Source: Streptomyces antimycoticus
GTDB taxonomy: Bacteria; Actinomycetota; Actinomycetes; Streptomycetales; Streptomycetaceae
Reading direction: 5' to 3'
DNA: 64,000 nucleotides
NCBI RefSeq assembly: GCF_005405925.1
Contig: NZ_BJHV01000001.1
Location: forward strand, 3,472,001-3,536,000
The position numbers and the translations under genes were made by a program. This document shows, one piece after another, positions 51,774 to 61,034 of the stretch. The first letter of the stretch is position 1, and every line of letters begins with the position of its first letter. The notes under the pieces were generated by a model. That model did not search any database and had not been told where the DNA came from. It was given only the letters and a program-made list of their open reading frames with translations.

Positions 51774-52772
51774 ATGCGGGTCAGCGCGACACGCCGGAAA
51801 CATGCGGCGGCCGCTTCCTCGACCACGCGTACGGTCGTGCGCCCGACCCCGCGCACCACGTCGCGCACTGGCCGCCGCGCGGCCGGGCGCACCGCCGGAC
51901 GCACCGGCGTGGTGCTGTTCACCACCGCCGCCGTGCTGAGCTCGGCGGGCTGTTTCGGCAGCTCGGACGACCCCTCCCGGCACGGTCCGACCCGCGCCGG
52001 GAAGACCCCCGGCGCCAAGCGGACGATCGTCTGGAACACCCGGCCGAGCTCGATCGCCTCCCTGGGCGACTCCATCACCCGCGGCTTCGACGCCTGTTCG
52101 GTGCTCTCCGACTGCCCCGAGGTGTCCTGGTCCACCGGCACCGATGTGCAGAGCCTCGCCCAGCGGCTGCTGCCCGCCACCACCGCCCGCTCGGGCACCC
52201 ACAGCTGGAACTTCGCCAAGACCGGCGCGGTCGTGGCCGACCTCCCCGGCCAGATCGAGGCGGCCGCGGCCCGCAAGCCGAAGCTGATCACCGTGATGAT
52301 CGGCGCCAATGACGCCTGCCGGGACTCGGTCGACGAGATGACCTCCACCGAGCAGTTCCGCTCCACCTTCACCTCGGCGCTCACCCGGCTCCGCCGTGAC
52401 CTGCCGAAGACCCAGGTGTATGTGGCCAGCGTGCCGGATCTGAAGCGGCTGTGGTCGGAGGGGCGGAAGAACGTCTTCGGCAGGCAGATCTGGAAGCTGG
52501 GCATCTGCCCGTCGATGCTGAAGGACTCCGAGCACCTGGACGCCGCCTCCAACGACCGCCGCCAGCGGGTGGCGGACCGGGTGACGGAGTACAACAAGGT
52601 GCTGAAGGACGTCTGCGGGCGCGATGTGCTGTGCCGGTACGACCCGGCGGTGCACGAATACCGCTTCACCACCTCCGAGCTGAGCAAGTGGGACTGGTTC
52701 CACCCCAGCAAGGCAGGCCAGGCGCAGCTGGCCGACATGGCCTACCGCCGCATCACCGCTTCCGCGCCCTGA
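51774..52772 (+). CDS. SGNH/GDSL hydrolase lipoprotein
   Basis: A 332-residue exported esterase/lipase-like protein. The lipobox LSSAGC places the lipidated cysteine at residue 60, after an unusually long Arg/Thr-rich n-region. GDSL block I is SIASLGDSITRGFD with the nucleophile Ser, block III is VMIGANDAC, and block V is WDWFHPSKAGQ with the Asp-x-x-His. GGGGGAACAG precedes the ATG. It is attached to the outer face of the membrane. A shorter signal start inside the long n-region is possible. Confidence 0.9.
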   Translation: MRVSATRRKHAAAASSTTRTVVRPTPRTTSRTGRRAAGRTAGRTGVVLFTTAAVLSSAGCFGSSDDPSRHGPTRAGKTPGAKRTIVWNTRPSSIASLGDSITRGFDACSVLSDCPEVSWSTGTDVQSLAQRLLPATTARSGTHSWNFAKTGAVVADLPGQIEAAAARKPKLITVMIGANDACRDSVDEMTSTEQFRSTFTSALTRLRRDLPKTQVYVASVPDLKRLWSEGRKNVFGRQIWKLGICPSMLKDSEHLDAASNDRRQRVADRVTEYNKVLKDVCGRDVLCRYDPAVHEYRFTTSELSKWDWFHPSKAGQAQLADMAYRRITASAP

Positions 52773-52919
52773 CCCCGAGCCGCGGCCCGGCTCCGGGCCA
52801 GGGGCCGGGAGCCGGGAGCCGGGCGCGGGCCCCTCTGGGCCGGGCGAGGTGGGCTACGGGGTGTCCGGCGGATCTTGTATGCGGCTCCGGCGCGTGGCAG
52901 GGGCTTCGCCCTGGACTCC

Positions 52920-52972
52920 GGGGTCCGGGGCGCAGCCCCCGGTTCGGGAAGGGGCGGGGAGGGGAACAGCCC
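52920..52972. repeat. Dispersed intergenic GC-rich repeat, copy 2
   Basis: The segment GGGTCCGGGGCGCAGCCCCC followed by GGTTCGGGAAGGGGCGGGGA and GGGGAACAGCC matches the copy at 32481-32533 apart from a few substitutions. It sits between the GDSL lipoprotein and GH3 genes. Confidence 0.75.
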
Positions 52973-53024
52973 GCCGAAGCTCCCCGCGGCCCCCGGGCCG
53001 CGGGGGCGGCATGCGCTGGGCGGC

Positions 53025-55572
53025 TCAGGCTGTCGGCCGCACGGGCACCGGGACCGACAGGCGGCGGTCGGCGGCGCTTCGGGCCGCCTCTGCCGCGTAG
53101 GTGCCGGGGATCAGGCGCCAGGCGCCCACCGTCTCGTCCCAGATCTCCGCCGCCCGGCGGGGCAGGGGGAGGGACACTTCCGCCGTCTCCCCCGGGCCCG
53201 CCGTGACCGAGGCGAAGCCCGCGAGGCGCCGTACCGGCCGCTCCTCGCCGTCGTCCTCGGGCACGGTGAGATAGAGCTGCACGACCTCACGCCCCGCCCG
53301 GGGCCCGGTGTTGCGGACCCGCACGGTCACCGTTCCCAGCGCGCCGTCGGCGGGCTCCACGGCGGCCTCCGCTGGGGTCGCGGGAGCCTTCGCGGGGGTG
53401 AAGTCCATCGCTTCGTAGGCCCAGTCGGTGTAGCCGAGGCCATGCCCGAACCAGTACGCCGGAGCGATCCCCTCCCGCCGCTCCCACGCGCGGTAGCCGA
53501 TGAACACGCCCTCGTCGTAGACCAGTCGGCCCTCGCTCGGCGTCACCGCGCTGACCGGAGCGTCCTCGAGCCGCTCGGGCCAGGTCGTGGGCAGCCGTCC
53601 GCCGGGCTCCTCCGCGCCCAGCAGGACATCGGCGAGCGCGGCGCCCGCCTCCTGGCCCGGGAACCAGCTCAGCAGCACCGCGGCGACCTCCTCCCGCCAG
53701 GCCATCTCGACGGGGGAGCCCGCGTTGACCACCACCACGGTGGGGGTGCCGGTGGCGGCGACCCGCCGCACCAGCTCGTCCTGACGGCCCGGCAGCCGCA
53801 GATGCGCGCGGTCGAACCCCTCGCTCTCGACCCGCTCGGTGGTGGCGACCACCACCACGGCCACCTCGGCCGCCGAGGCCGCAGCGACGGCCTCCTGGAG
53901 CAGCTCCTCGGCGTCCCGCTCCGGGGCCCGGTGCAGCAGGCTGAAGCAGACGGCGTCGAGAAGGGCCTCCTCGGGGCGGGCCACCGCACAGGTGAGGCTG
54001 ACCTCCACCGGCTCGCCCGCCGTGAGCTCCACCTGGCCCGGGGCACCGGCGAGCCCATGAACGCCTCAAAGGGGTCGCCGACGTCCGGCGGGAGCTGCTC
54101 CCCCTCGAAGAGCACCGTGCCGTCCACGACCAGCCGGAGGCCGCCCAGCCCCGGGTGCCGAAGGAGTGCGCGCCGCTCTCGCGCGGGGTGAAGGTGCCGA
54201 CGGTCTCGACGGTGTGCAGCTCCTCGTAGCGCACGCCCTCGGGGAAGTCGCTGATCCACTGCACCTGTCCACTGGCCAGCCGGGACTCCCCCAGCACCCG
54301 ACCGTCGGCGGCCCGGACCACGGCGCGCAGCGCGAACCCCTGGGCGGCGGGGGTGAGCTCGTCGGTGGGGTCGGCGCCCACCGCGTAGCTGAACTGGACC
54401 TCCGGCGGCAGGGCCGCCCGCAGTCCGTCGAGCGGTGAGACCACATGGTCGGGGAAGACCACCGCCGAGCCACCACCCAGCACCCGGGCGTCGCGCGCCG
54501 CCGCCCCGATCAGGGCCAGCGACCGCACTCCGCCGGGGGCGCCGGCGTCGAGGGGCAGCACCGCGCCCCGGCCGCCCGCGCCCTCGTTCCGCAGCAGCAC
54601 GAAGGAGCGCCGGGCGATCTCGCGGGCCAGCGCGTCCCCGTCGATCGGGCCGGGCCGGTCGGCGGGGGCGACGGCCGGGGCCGCGCCGTCCAGGGCGCTG
54701 ACCCGGGCGGCCAGGGTGAGCAGCCGCCGCACCGCCTCGTCCAGCTCCGCCTCGGTCACCCGGCCGTCGCGCACCGCGGCGGCCAGCGCCTCGCCGTAGA
54801 CGGTCCGCGGGCCGGGCATCGCGACGTCCAGCCCGCCCTTGAGCCCCCGCACGGTGTCGCGGGCCGCCAGCCAGTCGGAGACGATGAAGCCGTCGAAGCC
54901 CCACTCCTCGCGCAGCACTCCCCGCTGCAGCTCGCGGTGCTCGGTCATGGTGGAGCCGTTGACCCCGTTGTAGGCGGCCATGATGCCCCACGGGCGCGCG
55001 TTTTTGACGATGGCTTCGAAGGGCGCGAGATACAGCTCCCGCAGCGCCCGCGCACCGATCTCGTTGTCGACGGTGAAGCGCTCGGTCTCGGCGTCGTTGG
55101 CCACGAAGTGCTTGACGGTGGTGCCCACTCCGCCGTCCTGCACACCCCTCACATAGCCGGTGCCGATCTCGCCGGTGAGATACGGATCCTCGCTGTACGC
55201 CTCGAAGTGGCGCCCGCCCAGCGGGGAGCGGTGCAGATTGACCGTGGGCGCGAGCAGCACATGGACGCCCTTGCGCCGCGCCTCCTGCGCGAGCAGCCGA
55301 CCCGCCCGCCGGGCCAGCTCCGGGTCCCAGGTGGCGGCGAGCGCGGTGGGACTGGGCAGGGCGATGGAGGGGTCGTCGGCGGTCCAGTGGACGCCGCGGA
55401 CGCCGATCGGGCCGTCCGACATCACCAGCGAGCGCAGCCCGATCGCCGGAACGGCGGGCAGGCTCCACATGTCCTGCCCGGACAACAGCCGCGCCTTGGT
55501 GTCCAGATCCAGCAGGCCGAGGGCCTTCTCCACGGCCTCGGCCGTGCCCTCGTCGTCGATCGCGTCCGCCAT
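53025..55572 (-). pseudogene. Glycoside hydrolase family 3 beta-glucosidase, two frameshifts
   Basis: The restored product would be about 850 residues. The first frame carries SLVMSDGPIGVRGV, the (alpha/beta)8 domain and the nucleophile Asp in GFDGFIVSDWLAARD, then the second domain. Near 54149-54152 (a CCCC run) the frame changes to GLGGLRLVVDGTVLFEGEQL, part of a PA14 insert; near 54047 it changes again to APGQVELTAGEPVEV and continues through APAYWFGHGLGYTDW and the C-terminal fibronectin-like domain. Each break is explained by one missing G or C. Cytoplasmic; no signal peptide. A TetR gene diverges from it. Intact in nature is my preferred reading. Confidence 0.85.
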
Positions 55573-55633
55573 CGCTCGCCCCTCCCGGTGCGGGTCCTGT
55601 CCGGTCCTCGTCCGGGGCCATCCTGGACCCGAG

Positions 55634-55649
55634 TACCTGTCAGCAGGTA
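55634..55649. promoter_or_regulatory. Palindromic operator between GH3 and TetR genes
   Basis: TACCTG TCAG CAGGTA is a perfect 6-4-6 palindrome lying 62 bases from the GH3 start and 46 bases from the TetR start. Two direct CGTTATC copies (55655-55661 and 55666-55672) follow. Confidence 0.6.
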
Positions 55650-55694
55650 GGTACCGTTATCGACTCGTTATCAAACATGCTCTACGGTACGAGC

Positions 55695-56300
55695 ATGGAC
55701 AGGGCGATGGAGCGCGGTACGCGACGCGGTGCGGAACGACGGGCGGAGATCGTCCGGTCCGCGCTCGAAGTGATCGCCGAGCGCGGCTACCGGGGCGCGA
55801 CCCTCGGGGCGGTCGCCGAGCGGGTGGGGCTCACCCAACAGGGGCTGCTCCACTACTTCCCCACCAAGGAGTCCCTGCTCATCGCCGTGCTCAAGGAGCG
55901 CGACCAGTGGGACACCGGCTCCGCGCGGCGCGACGGCGGGGACGTATGGCCGCTGGACCTGCTCACCTCGCTGGTGGAGTACAACGCGATGCGCCCCGGC
56001 ATCGTCCAGACCTTCTCCGCGCTCCTCGGCGAGAGCGTCACCGACGAGCACCCCGCGCGCGGCTTCTTCACCGAGCGCTATGAGAAGGTGCGCGCCGACA
56101 TGGCGGCCACCCTGCGCGGCGAGTTCGGCGACCGGCTCCCCGGCGGGCTCACCCCCGAGGCCGCGGCCCCGCTGGTGGTGGCGGTGATGGACGGACTGCA
56201 GTTCCAGTGGCTGCACGACCGGGACGCGGTGGACATGCCCGCCCTCTTCCGGGCCTTCGTCTCCCTGCTGGGACAGGGAGACGAAGAGGCCGAGGGGTGA
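55695..56300 (+). CDS. TetR-family regulator of the GH3 gene
   Basis: A 201-residue regulator. Helix-turn-helix: ERRAEIVRSALEVIAERGYR, then GATLGAVAERVGLTQQGLLH and YFPTKESLL. The ATG at 55695 is six bases after TACGGT (55683-55688), so it is likely leaderless; an ATG at 55677 lies before that -10 and would be wrong. The C-terminal domain contains WPLDLLTSLVEYNAMRPGIV. TetR repressors paired with beta-glucosidases often sense sugars. Confidence 0.9.
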   Translation: MDRAMERGTRRGAERRAEIVRSALEVIAERGYRGATLGAVAERVGLTQQGLLHYFPTKESLLIAVLKERDQWDTGSARRDGGDVWPLDLLTSLVEYNAMRPGIVQTFSALLGESVTDEHPARGFFTERYEKVRADMAATLRGEFGDRLPGGLTPEAAAPLVVAVMDGLQFQWLHDRDAVDMPALFRAFVSLLGQGDEEAEG

Positions 56301-56345
56301 CGCGGCAATGCGGACGTCGCGCGCGAGCCGTCTCGTGACGGCGGC

Positions 56346-56891
56346 TCAGCCGTGGCCCGCCACCAGCCTGACGTCCTGCTCGACCCCGACCGCGTTCCTC
56401 GGCAGCGGCACGAAGGCGGCGTCGGCGGCGTCGGCGGCGGAGGAGGAGGCGTCGGCGGTGTCGAACCTCAGCAGCGTGCCCTCGGCCTGCGCCGATCCCG
56501 GCTCATACGCCCCCACGTCCACCGCGTCGATCACCCAGCGGTGCCGCTGTCCGTCGCAGACCGCGCGGTGGCCGCCGAGGCCGTGCCGCTCCCGGCCCTG
56601 GGTGAGGGTGACGAGGACGCTGGCCCGCGGGTTCTCCGCCCCTTCCCGGACACACCGGTAGCTGCCGTACAGCGTGACGGCCCCGTCCGGGGTGACGTCC
56701 CCGGTGCGGTCGATGACCAGATCGTCGGTCCAGGGCAGGGGCAGACGCGGCCGGTCGAACCGCTCTCCCCGGGTGGCCAGCCCCGAGTCGGGGCGCAGTT
56801 CCGGGCGGTCGGGCCCGGCGGGCGCGGCATGGGCGGCCGGAGCCGCCATGAGGAGAACGGTGAGGGCGCCGAGGGCGCGACGGTTGCACAT
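56346..56891 (-). CDS. Secreted DUF6299-like protein
   Basis: A 181-residue exported protein. The first 23 residues, MCNRRALGALTVLLMAAPAA and following, form a signal peptide. The mature part has LVIDRTGDVTPDGAVTLYGS, YRCVREGAENPRASVLVTLT and GHRAVCDGQRHRWVIDAVDV, with two cysteines positioned to form one disulfide, as in the Streptomyces DUF6299 family. An Ala/Ser run (TADASSSAADAADAA) follows. GGAGG lies 11 bases upstream of the ATG; an overlapping ATG in another frame is less likely. Confidence 0.78.
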   Translation of the reverse strand: MCNRRALGALTVLLMAAPAAHAAPAGPDRPELRPDSGLATRGERFDRPRLPLPWTDDLVIDRTGDVTPDGAVTLYGSYRCVREGAENPRASVLVTLTQGRERHGLGGHRAVCDGQRHRWVIDAVDVGAYEPGSAQAEGTLLRFDTADASSSAADAADAAFVPLPRNAVGVEQDVRLVAGHG

Positions 56892-57108
56892 GGACGTACA
56901 TACCTCCTGGGGCGGGGAGCGGATGCCCGCCACGGACTCCGTCGCGTCCTCCCGAGCGGAGTCGCCGGACGGATGCCCGTGAGCGGGTGCTCATATCCCC
57001 GTACAGCTACCGGGCCCTCGAACCCGTCCGGGGGAACCTCACCCCCGGGCGGCGTGTCCGGCACCGCCCAACGGGTGGCCACCGGGCGCCCGGTTGACCC
57101 GGCGGCGC

Positions 57109-57220
57109 CCTTACGGTGCTCGCGAAGGTCCTTACGGTGCTCATGGCGTGCGGCCTACGGTGCGCGCACGGCGCCCTTACCGTTCTCCTTACCGCCCTCG
57201 GGAGCGCCCTTACGGTGCTC
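57109..57220. repeat. Three copies of a 13-base CCTTACGGTGCTC motif
   Basis: Exact copies at 57109-57121, 57130-57142 and 57208-57220, with degenerate relatives in between (CCTACGGTGCGC, CCCTTACCGTTCTC). The last copy covers the MFS stop codon (57210-57212). The 318-base stretch 56892-57209 between the DUF6299 and MFS genes contains only these repeats; no gene is supported. Confidence 0.75.
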
Positions 57221-58439
57221 GTTCCTCCGGGGCCGCCTCCCCGAACCTCCCCGCCGACGCGGCCACTTGGCGCGCCGCCGCCGGATCGCCCCGCAGCCCC
57301 GGGGCCAGGGCCAGCGTGACGGCGACCGAGACCGCCGCCATCGTGGCCATCGCCACGGCCGGTGAGGTGGGCTGGGCCAGCGCGCCCGCGAGGGCGGCGG
57401 ACACGCCCTGCATGGTGAGCATGCCGGAGGAGTGCAGCCCCAGGGCCTGGCCGCTCATCGCGTCCGGGGTCAGGGCCATCAGCCGCTGCTGGAGTGGCAG
57501 CGTGGCCGAGAAGCCGATCGAGGCGAGGGCGACGGCGGCCAGCGCGAGGGGCAGCGGCGGATGCAGGGCGAAGACCAGATACGGGGCGGCGAGCAGCAGC
57601 CGCAGGGGCGCCGCGAGCCGTTCCCGCCGGTGCGGTGGCAGCAGCCGTCCGGTGAGCAGGTCCCCCATCAGCATGCCGAGGGAGCCGACGGCGAAGAGCA
57701 GTCCGGCGTGCCGGGGCGCGTAGGGCACGAAGAGGGATTCACAACCGACGATCAGCCCGTTGGGCACCCAGAGCGCGTAATAGACGTGGCGGCGGGGCGC
57801 GGAGGACCACAGCCGTGCGTTGACGCGCCAGGTCTCGGTGACCGAGGGCCGTCCGCCGGCCCGGGCCGGACGCCCGCTCAGGCCGAGCCGGGCGACGCCC
57901 GCGGCCACCAGATACAGCGCGGCGGCGACGAGCAGGGTGCCGCGCGCCGAGAGGGCGGTCACGAGGAGCCCACCGGCCGCGTAGCCGCCGATCTGCATCG
58001 TGCCGCCCGACATGTTGATCACCGAACGGCCCAGCAGATAGCCCTCCTTGGGCAGGATCTCGGTGAGCAGTCCGTAGCGGACGGCGCCACCGAGGGCGGC
58101 CGCGGCGCCCATCCCGAACACGAGGGCGAAGACGGCCGCCACCGGCAGCCCGGGGAGGGCCAACGCGGCGGTCCCCAGGGCGAAGAGCACCGCCAGCCCG
58201 GACAGCGCGGCGCGCGGCGGCAGCCGGTCGGCCGCCGACAGCAGCGCCAGCGCGCCCGCCACTTGGGCGAGCGAGGGGCCGAACATGCTGAGCGCCGAGA
58301 GCAGCGGTGAGCCGGTCGCCGCGTAGACCAGGGTGCCGAGGGCGAGCCCGCTCGCCGTCGAGGCGGCCACCTGTGTGGCGGAGATCAGAAACAGCGGGGT
58401 GAACTCCGGGGTCCGGAACACTTCCGAAAAGGTGCGCAT
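57210..58439 (-). CDS. MFS transporter
   Basis: A 409-residue 12-helix exporter-type major facilitator protein, without strong family signatures: EFTPLFLISATQVAASTASG in helix 1, LLGRSVINMSGGTMQIGGYA in the middle, and LHSSGMLTMQGVSAALAGAL in helix 11. It is divergent from the ArsR-like regulator at 58535; a triple half-site operator sits between them. This MFS/ArsR pair is common in Streptomyces, with the regulator repressing the pump. Substrate unknown. Confidence 0.88.
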   Translation of the reverse strand: MRTFSEVFRTPEFTPLFLISATQVAASTASGLALGTLVYAATGSPLLSALSMFGPSLAQVAGALALLSAADRLPPRAALSGLAVLFALGTAALALPGLPVAAVFALVFGMGAAAALGGAVRYGLLTEILPKEGYLLGRSVINMSGGTMQIGGYAAGGLLVTALSARGTLLVAAALYLVAAGVARLGLSGRPARAGGRPSVTETWRVNARLWSSAPRRHVYYALWVPNGLIVGCESLFVPYAPRHAGLLFAVGSLGMLMGDLLTGRLLPPHRRERLAAPLRLLLAAPYLVFALHPPLPLALAAVALASIGFSATLPLQQRLMALTPDAMSGQALGLHSSGMLTMQGVSAALAGALAQPTSPAVAMATMAAVSVAVTLALAPGLRGDPAAARQVAASAGRFGEAAPEERAP

Positions 58440-58479
58440 GGCCTTCAGGCTCGGGAGTCTCCGCGCGGTGGCGTTAATG

Positions 58480-58507
58480 TTTCGCGCGGACGCGAAACCA
58501 CGCGAAA
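58480..58507. promoter_or_regulatory. Operator with three CGCGAAA half-sites, MFS/ArsR
   Basis: TTTCGCG (58480-58486), CGGA, CGCGAAA (58491-58497) form a perfect palindrome, and another CGCGAAA follows at 58501-58507. It is centred in the 95-base divergent region and is the natural site for the adjacent ArsR-like regulator. Confidence 0.65.
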
Positions 58508-58534
58508 CGACACGGTGGCGGCGGGGGTGACCGG

Positions 58535-59504
58535 ATGGGGCTGTGGCTGGTCGACGCGGATACGCTCGCGCGCAGCCGGTTCGTCCGCTCCGCCCTGGCC
58601 GAGACCACCGCGGCCCTGGTCACCCTGGAGCGTGCGAGCGCCGCCCACCCGGGCGAGCGGGCCTGGCTGGACGCCCATCTGCCCGCCTACCGGGCGCGGT
58701 TGGCCGATGACCCGGTCACCGCGCTGCTCGTCCGCGCCGCGCTGGGCCGGACCTGGCTCGCGGACTTCCTCACCCAGACACCGGGCGAGGGCGAGCCGTC
58801 CCTCGAGGAGGAGCTGGCCCGGATGCGCGCGACGCCCCCGCCGCCGCGCGCCGCGACCTCGCGGTCTCCCTCGGCCGCTCCCCGCTCCCGGCCGCGCTGT
58901 GCCGCGACGATCTGCCGGGACGGCTCGCGGATCTGCTGGAGTGGGTGTGGGCGGAGGCCGTACGGCCCTCCTGGCCGCGCCGCCGCCGGATCATCGAGGC
59001 CGATGTGGTGGCGCGCACCGGCCAGGTGAGCCAGGGCGGCTGGGCGGCGACGCTGGACGACCTGCGGCCGGGTATGCGGTGGCTGGGCGGCAGCCGGCTG
59101 CAGATCAACGCCCATGACAACCCGCCCCGCGCGGTCCACGGCGCCCAGTTGCTCCTCGTCCCGGTCACCCCCACCACCGGATGGGTCTCCTGGGACGCGC
59201 CGCACCGCTACGCCGTGATCTACCCCTGCGCCGGCGCCCTGACCACCCCGGCCCTCCCCCGGCCCCCGACTCCCTGGCCCGCCTCCTCGGCCCGGCCCGC
59301 GCGAGCGTCCTGGTCCTGCTCGACACCCCGAAGAGCACCACCCACCTGGTGGCCCTGACCGGCCAGCCCCTGGGCTCGGTCGGCCGCCATCTGCGCGTCC
59401 TGCGCGAGGCCCGCCTGGTGCGGCGGCGACGGGCGGGACGGTCGGTTCTGTACGACCGGACGACGGCAGGCGAGGTGCTGGTCGAGGCCCAGCGAACCGC
59501 CTAG
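58535..59504 (+). pseudogene. ArsR-type (DUF5937) regulator, two frameshifts
   Basis: The restored protein is about 323 residues. Frame one starts MGLWLVDADTLARSRFVRSA and ends near 58829; frame two reads DLAVSLGRSPLPAALCRDDL, WVWAEAVRPSWPRRRRIIEA and HRYAVIYPCAGAL; frame three (after the CCCCC run at 59256-59260) gives APDSLARLLGPARASVLVLL and the winged-helix end TGQPLGSVGRHLRVLREARL. The HTH is therefore C-terminal, as in DUF5937/ArsR regulators. Each break needs one added base. Probably intact in the organism, and likely the repressor of the divergent MFS gene. Confidence 0.8.
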
Positions 59505-59558
59505 TCCTCGGACAAGCACAGCAACGAACATCCGTGGACCCATGTTGTCCAGTGAGAT

Positions 59559-59596
59559 GATCGGTCATGATGGTTCTTGATCGGTCATGATGGTTC
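59559..59596. repeat. Tandem 20-bp repeat upstream of the sugar-acid operon
   Basis: GATCGGTCATGATGGTTC occurs at 59559-59576 and again at 59579-59596, a perfect 18-base direct repeat with a 20-base period. The second copy runs into TCACGTTCGAA (59598-59608). It lies 33 bases upstream of the -35 at 59629, a typical place for activator or repressor boxes on one helical face (20 bases is about two turns). Confidence 0.75.
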
Positions 59597-59628
59597 GTCA
59601 CGTTCGAATGTCATTCGACGCACAACCA

Positions 59629-59658
59629 TTGACACCCCTGATGGGGGCTGACTACGGT
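59629..59658 (+). promoter_or_regulatory. Promoter of the sugar-acid operon
   Basis: TTGACA (59629-59634), an 18-base spacer and TACGGT (59653-59658) form a near-consensus vegetative promoter. It is flanked by TCACGTTCGAA (59598-59608) and its inverse TTCGAACGTG (59670-59679), the latter placed over the expected transcription start, as for a repressor site. Confidence 0.72.
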
Positions 59659-59715
59659 CACGCCAAGATTTCGAACGTGTGACGAAATATCGAACATCGC
59701 GAAGGGTCGATTGCT

Positions 59716-60879
59716 GTGCGCATCACCGGTATCAGTACGCATGTCGTCGGCACCCCCTGGCGCAATCTCACCTATGTGCAGGTCCATACGGACGAGGGGA
59801 TCACTGGCGTCGGCGAGACCCGCATGCTCGGGCGGACCGATGCGCTGCTGGGCTATCTGCGCGAGGCCGAGCTCAATCACCTCGCCGGGTCTGACCCGTT
59901 CGCGGTGGAGGACCTGGTCCGGCGGATGAAGTACGGCGACTACGGCCGGGCGGGCGAGATCGTGATGTCCGGGATCGCCTGTGTCGAGATGGCCTGCTGG
60001 GACATCAAGGGCAAGGCGCTCGGGGTGCCCGTCTGGCAGCTGCTCGGCGGAAAGGTGACGGACCAGGTCAAGGCGTACGCCAACGGCTGGTACACCGTCG
60101 AGCGCACGCCCGAGGCGTTCCACAAGGCGGCCTCCACGGTGGTCGAGCGCGGCTACCGGGCGCTGAAGCTGGACCCCTTCGGCACCGGCCACTTCGAGCT
60201 GGACCATGCCGAGACCCTGCATTCGATCTCCCTCGTGGAGGCCGTACGGGACGCGATCGGGCCGGAGGCCGAGCTGCTGGTGGAGATGCACGGGCGGTTC
60301 AGCCCGGCGACCGCCGTCCGCATCGCCGGGGAGCTGGAGCGGTTCCATCCGTCGTGGCTGGAGGAGCCGGTGCCGCCGGAGAACCTCAAGGCGCTGGCGA
60401 AGGTCGCGGAGAAGACGCGTCTGCCGATCGCGACGGGTGAGCGCATCCACGACCGCATCGAGTTCCGCGAGCTGTTCGAGTCGCAAGCCGCCGACATCAT
60501 CCAGCCCGACGTCGGCCACATCGGCGGCATCGGCGAGGCGCGCAAGCTGGCCGCCACGGCCGAGACGCACTACGTACTGATCGCCCCGCACAATGTGGGC
60601 GGCTCGGTGCTGACCGCCGCGTCGCTGCAGCTCGCCGGCTGCACCCCGAACTTCAAGATCCTGGAGCACTTCAACGACTTCGCCGACGCGGAGATCAAGA
60701 AGGTGGTCAAGGGCGCCCCGCAGGTCGTGGACGGCTACTTCCAGCTCTCCCACGAGCCCGGTCTCGGCGTGGAGCTGGACACCGACGCGGCGGCCGAATT
60801 CCCCCAGCAGCAGGCCCACTTCGACCTGTGGGCCGAGGGCTGGGAGAAGCGGAATCCCTCCGGGGGGCGAGGCGAATGA
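59716..60879 (+). CDS. Enolase-superfamily (mandelate racemase/muconate lactonizing) sugar-acid dehydratase
   Basis: A 387-residue enzyme starting GTG at 59716 with GAAGGG upstream. Metal-binding acids lie in LLVEMHGRFS, WLEEPVPPEN and IATGERIHDR; the general-acid/base His is in LIAPHNVGGSV; the capping domain includes WDIKGKALGVPVWQLLGGK. It most resembles the galactonate/rhamnonate dehydratase group, which removes water from an aldonic acid to give a 2-keto-3-deoxy acid. The downstream alcohol dehydrogenase, TIM-barrel protein and ChvE-like binding protein fit a sugar-uptake and oxidation operon. Exact substrate not determined. Confidence 0.88.
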   Translation: MRITGISTHVVGTPWRNLTYVQVHTDEGITGVGETRMLGRTDALLGYLREAELNHLAGSDPFAVEDLVRRMKYGDYGRAGEIVMSGIACVEMACWDIKGKALGVPVWQLLGGKVTDQVKAYANGWYTVERTPEAFHKAASTVVERGYRALKLDPFGTGHFELDHAETLHSISLVEAVRDAIGPEAELLVEMHGRFSPATAVRIAGELERFHPSWLEEPVPPENLKALAKVAEKTRLPIATGERIHDRIEFRELFESQAADIIQPDVGHIGGIGEARKLAATAETHYVLIAPHNVGGSVLTAASLQLAGCTPNFKILEHFNDFADAEIKKVVKGAPQVVDGYFQLSHEPGLGVELDTDAAAEFPQQQAHFDLWAEGWEKRNPSGGRGE

Positions 60880-61034
60880 GCGCCGTGGAACGTCGCGCCG
60901 TCGTCGAGATACGGCCGCCCGTCGCCGGGGCCGCCCGGCTTCGCCCAGTCGGCACGCGCCTCGCTCAGGGGCCGAAGGGCCGACGTCCGAACGGGCTGGA
61001 GACGCACGGTGCCGAGGGGAGCCGATGCATATGA
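60876..61034 (+). CDS. Doubly coupled 52-residue ORF
   Basis: This ORF starts with an ATG overlapping the dehydratase stop (ATGA at 60876-60879), and its own stop overlaps the alcohol dehydrogenase start (ATGA at 61031-61034). The product (MSAVERRAVVEIRPPVAGAA, then RLRPVGTRLAQGPKGRRPNG) is basic and without known motifs. The double coupling may simply let ribosomes continue to the next gene, or the peptide may be real. In view of nearby indel errors, it could also be a fragment of a longer protein. Confidence 0.4.
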   Translation: MSAVERRAVVEIRPPVAGAARLRPVGTRLAQGPKGRRPNGLETHGAEGSRCI

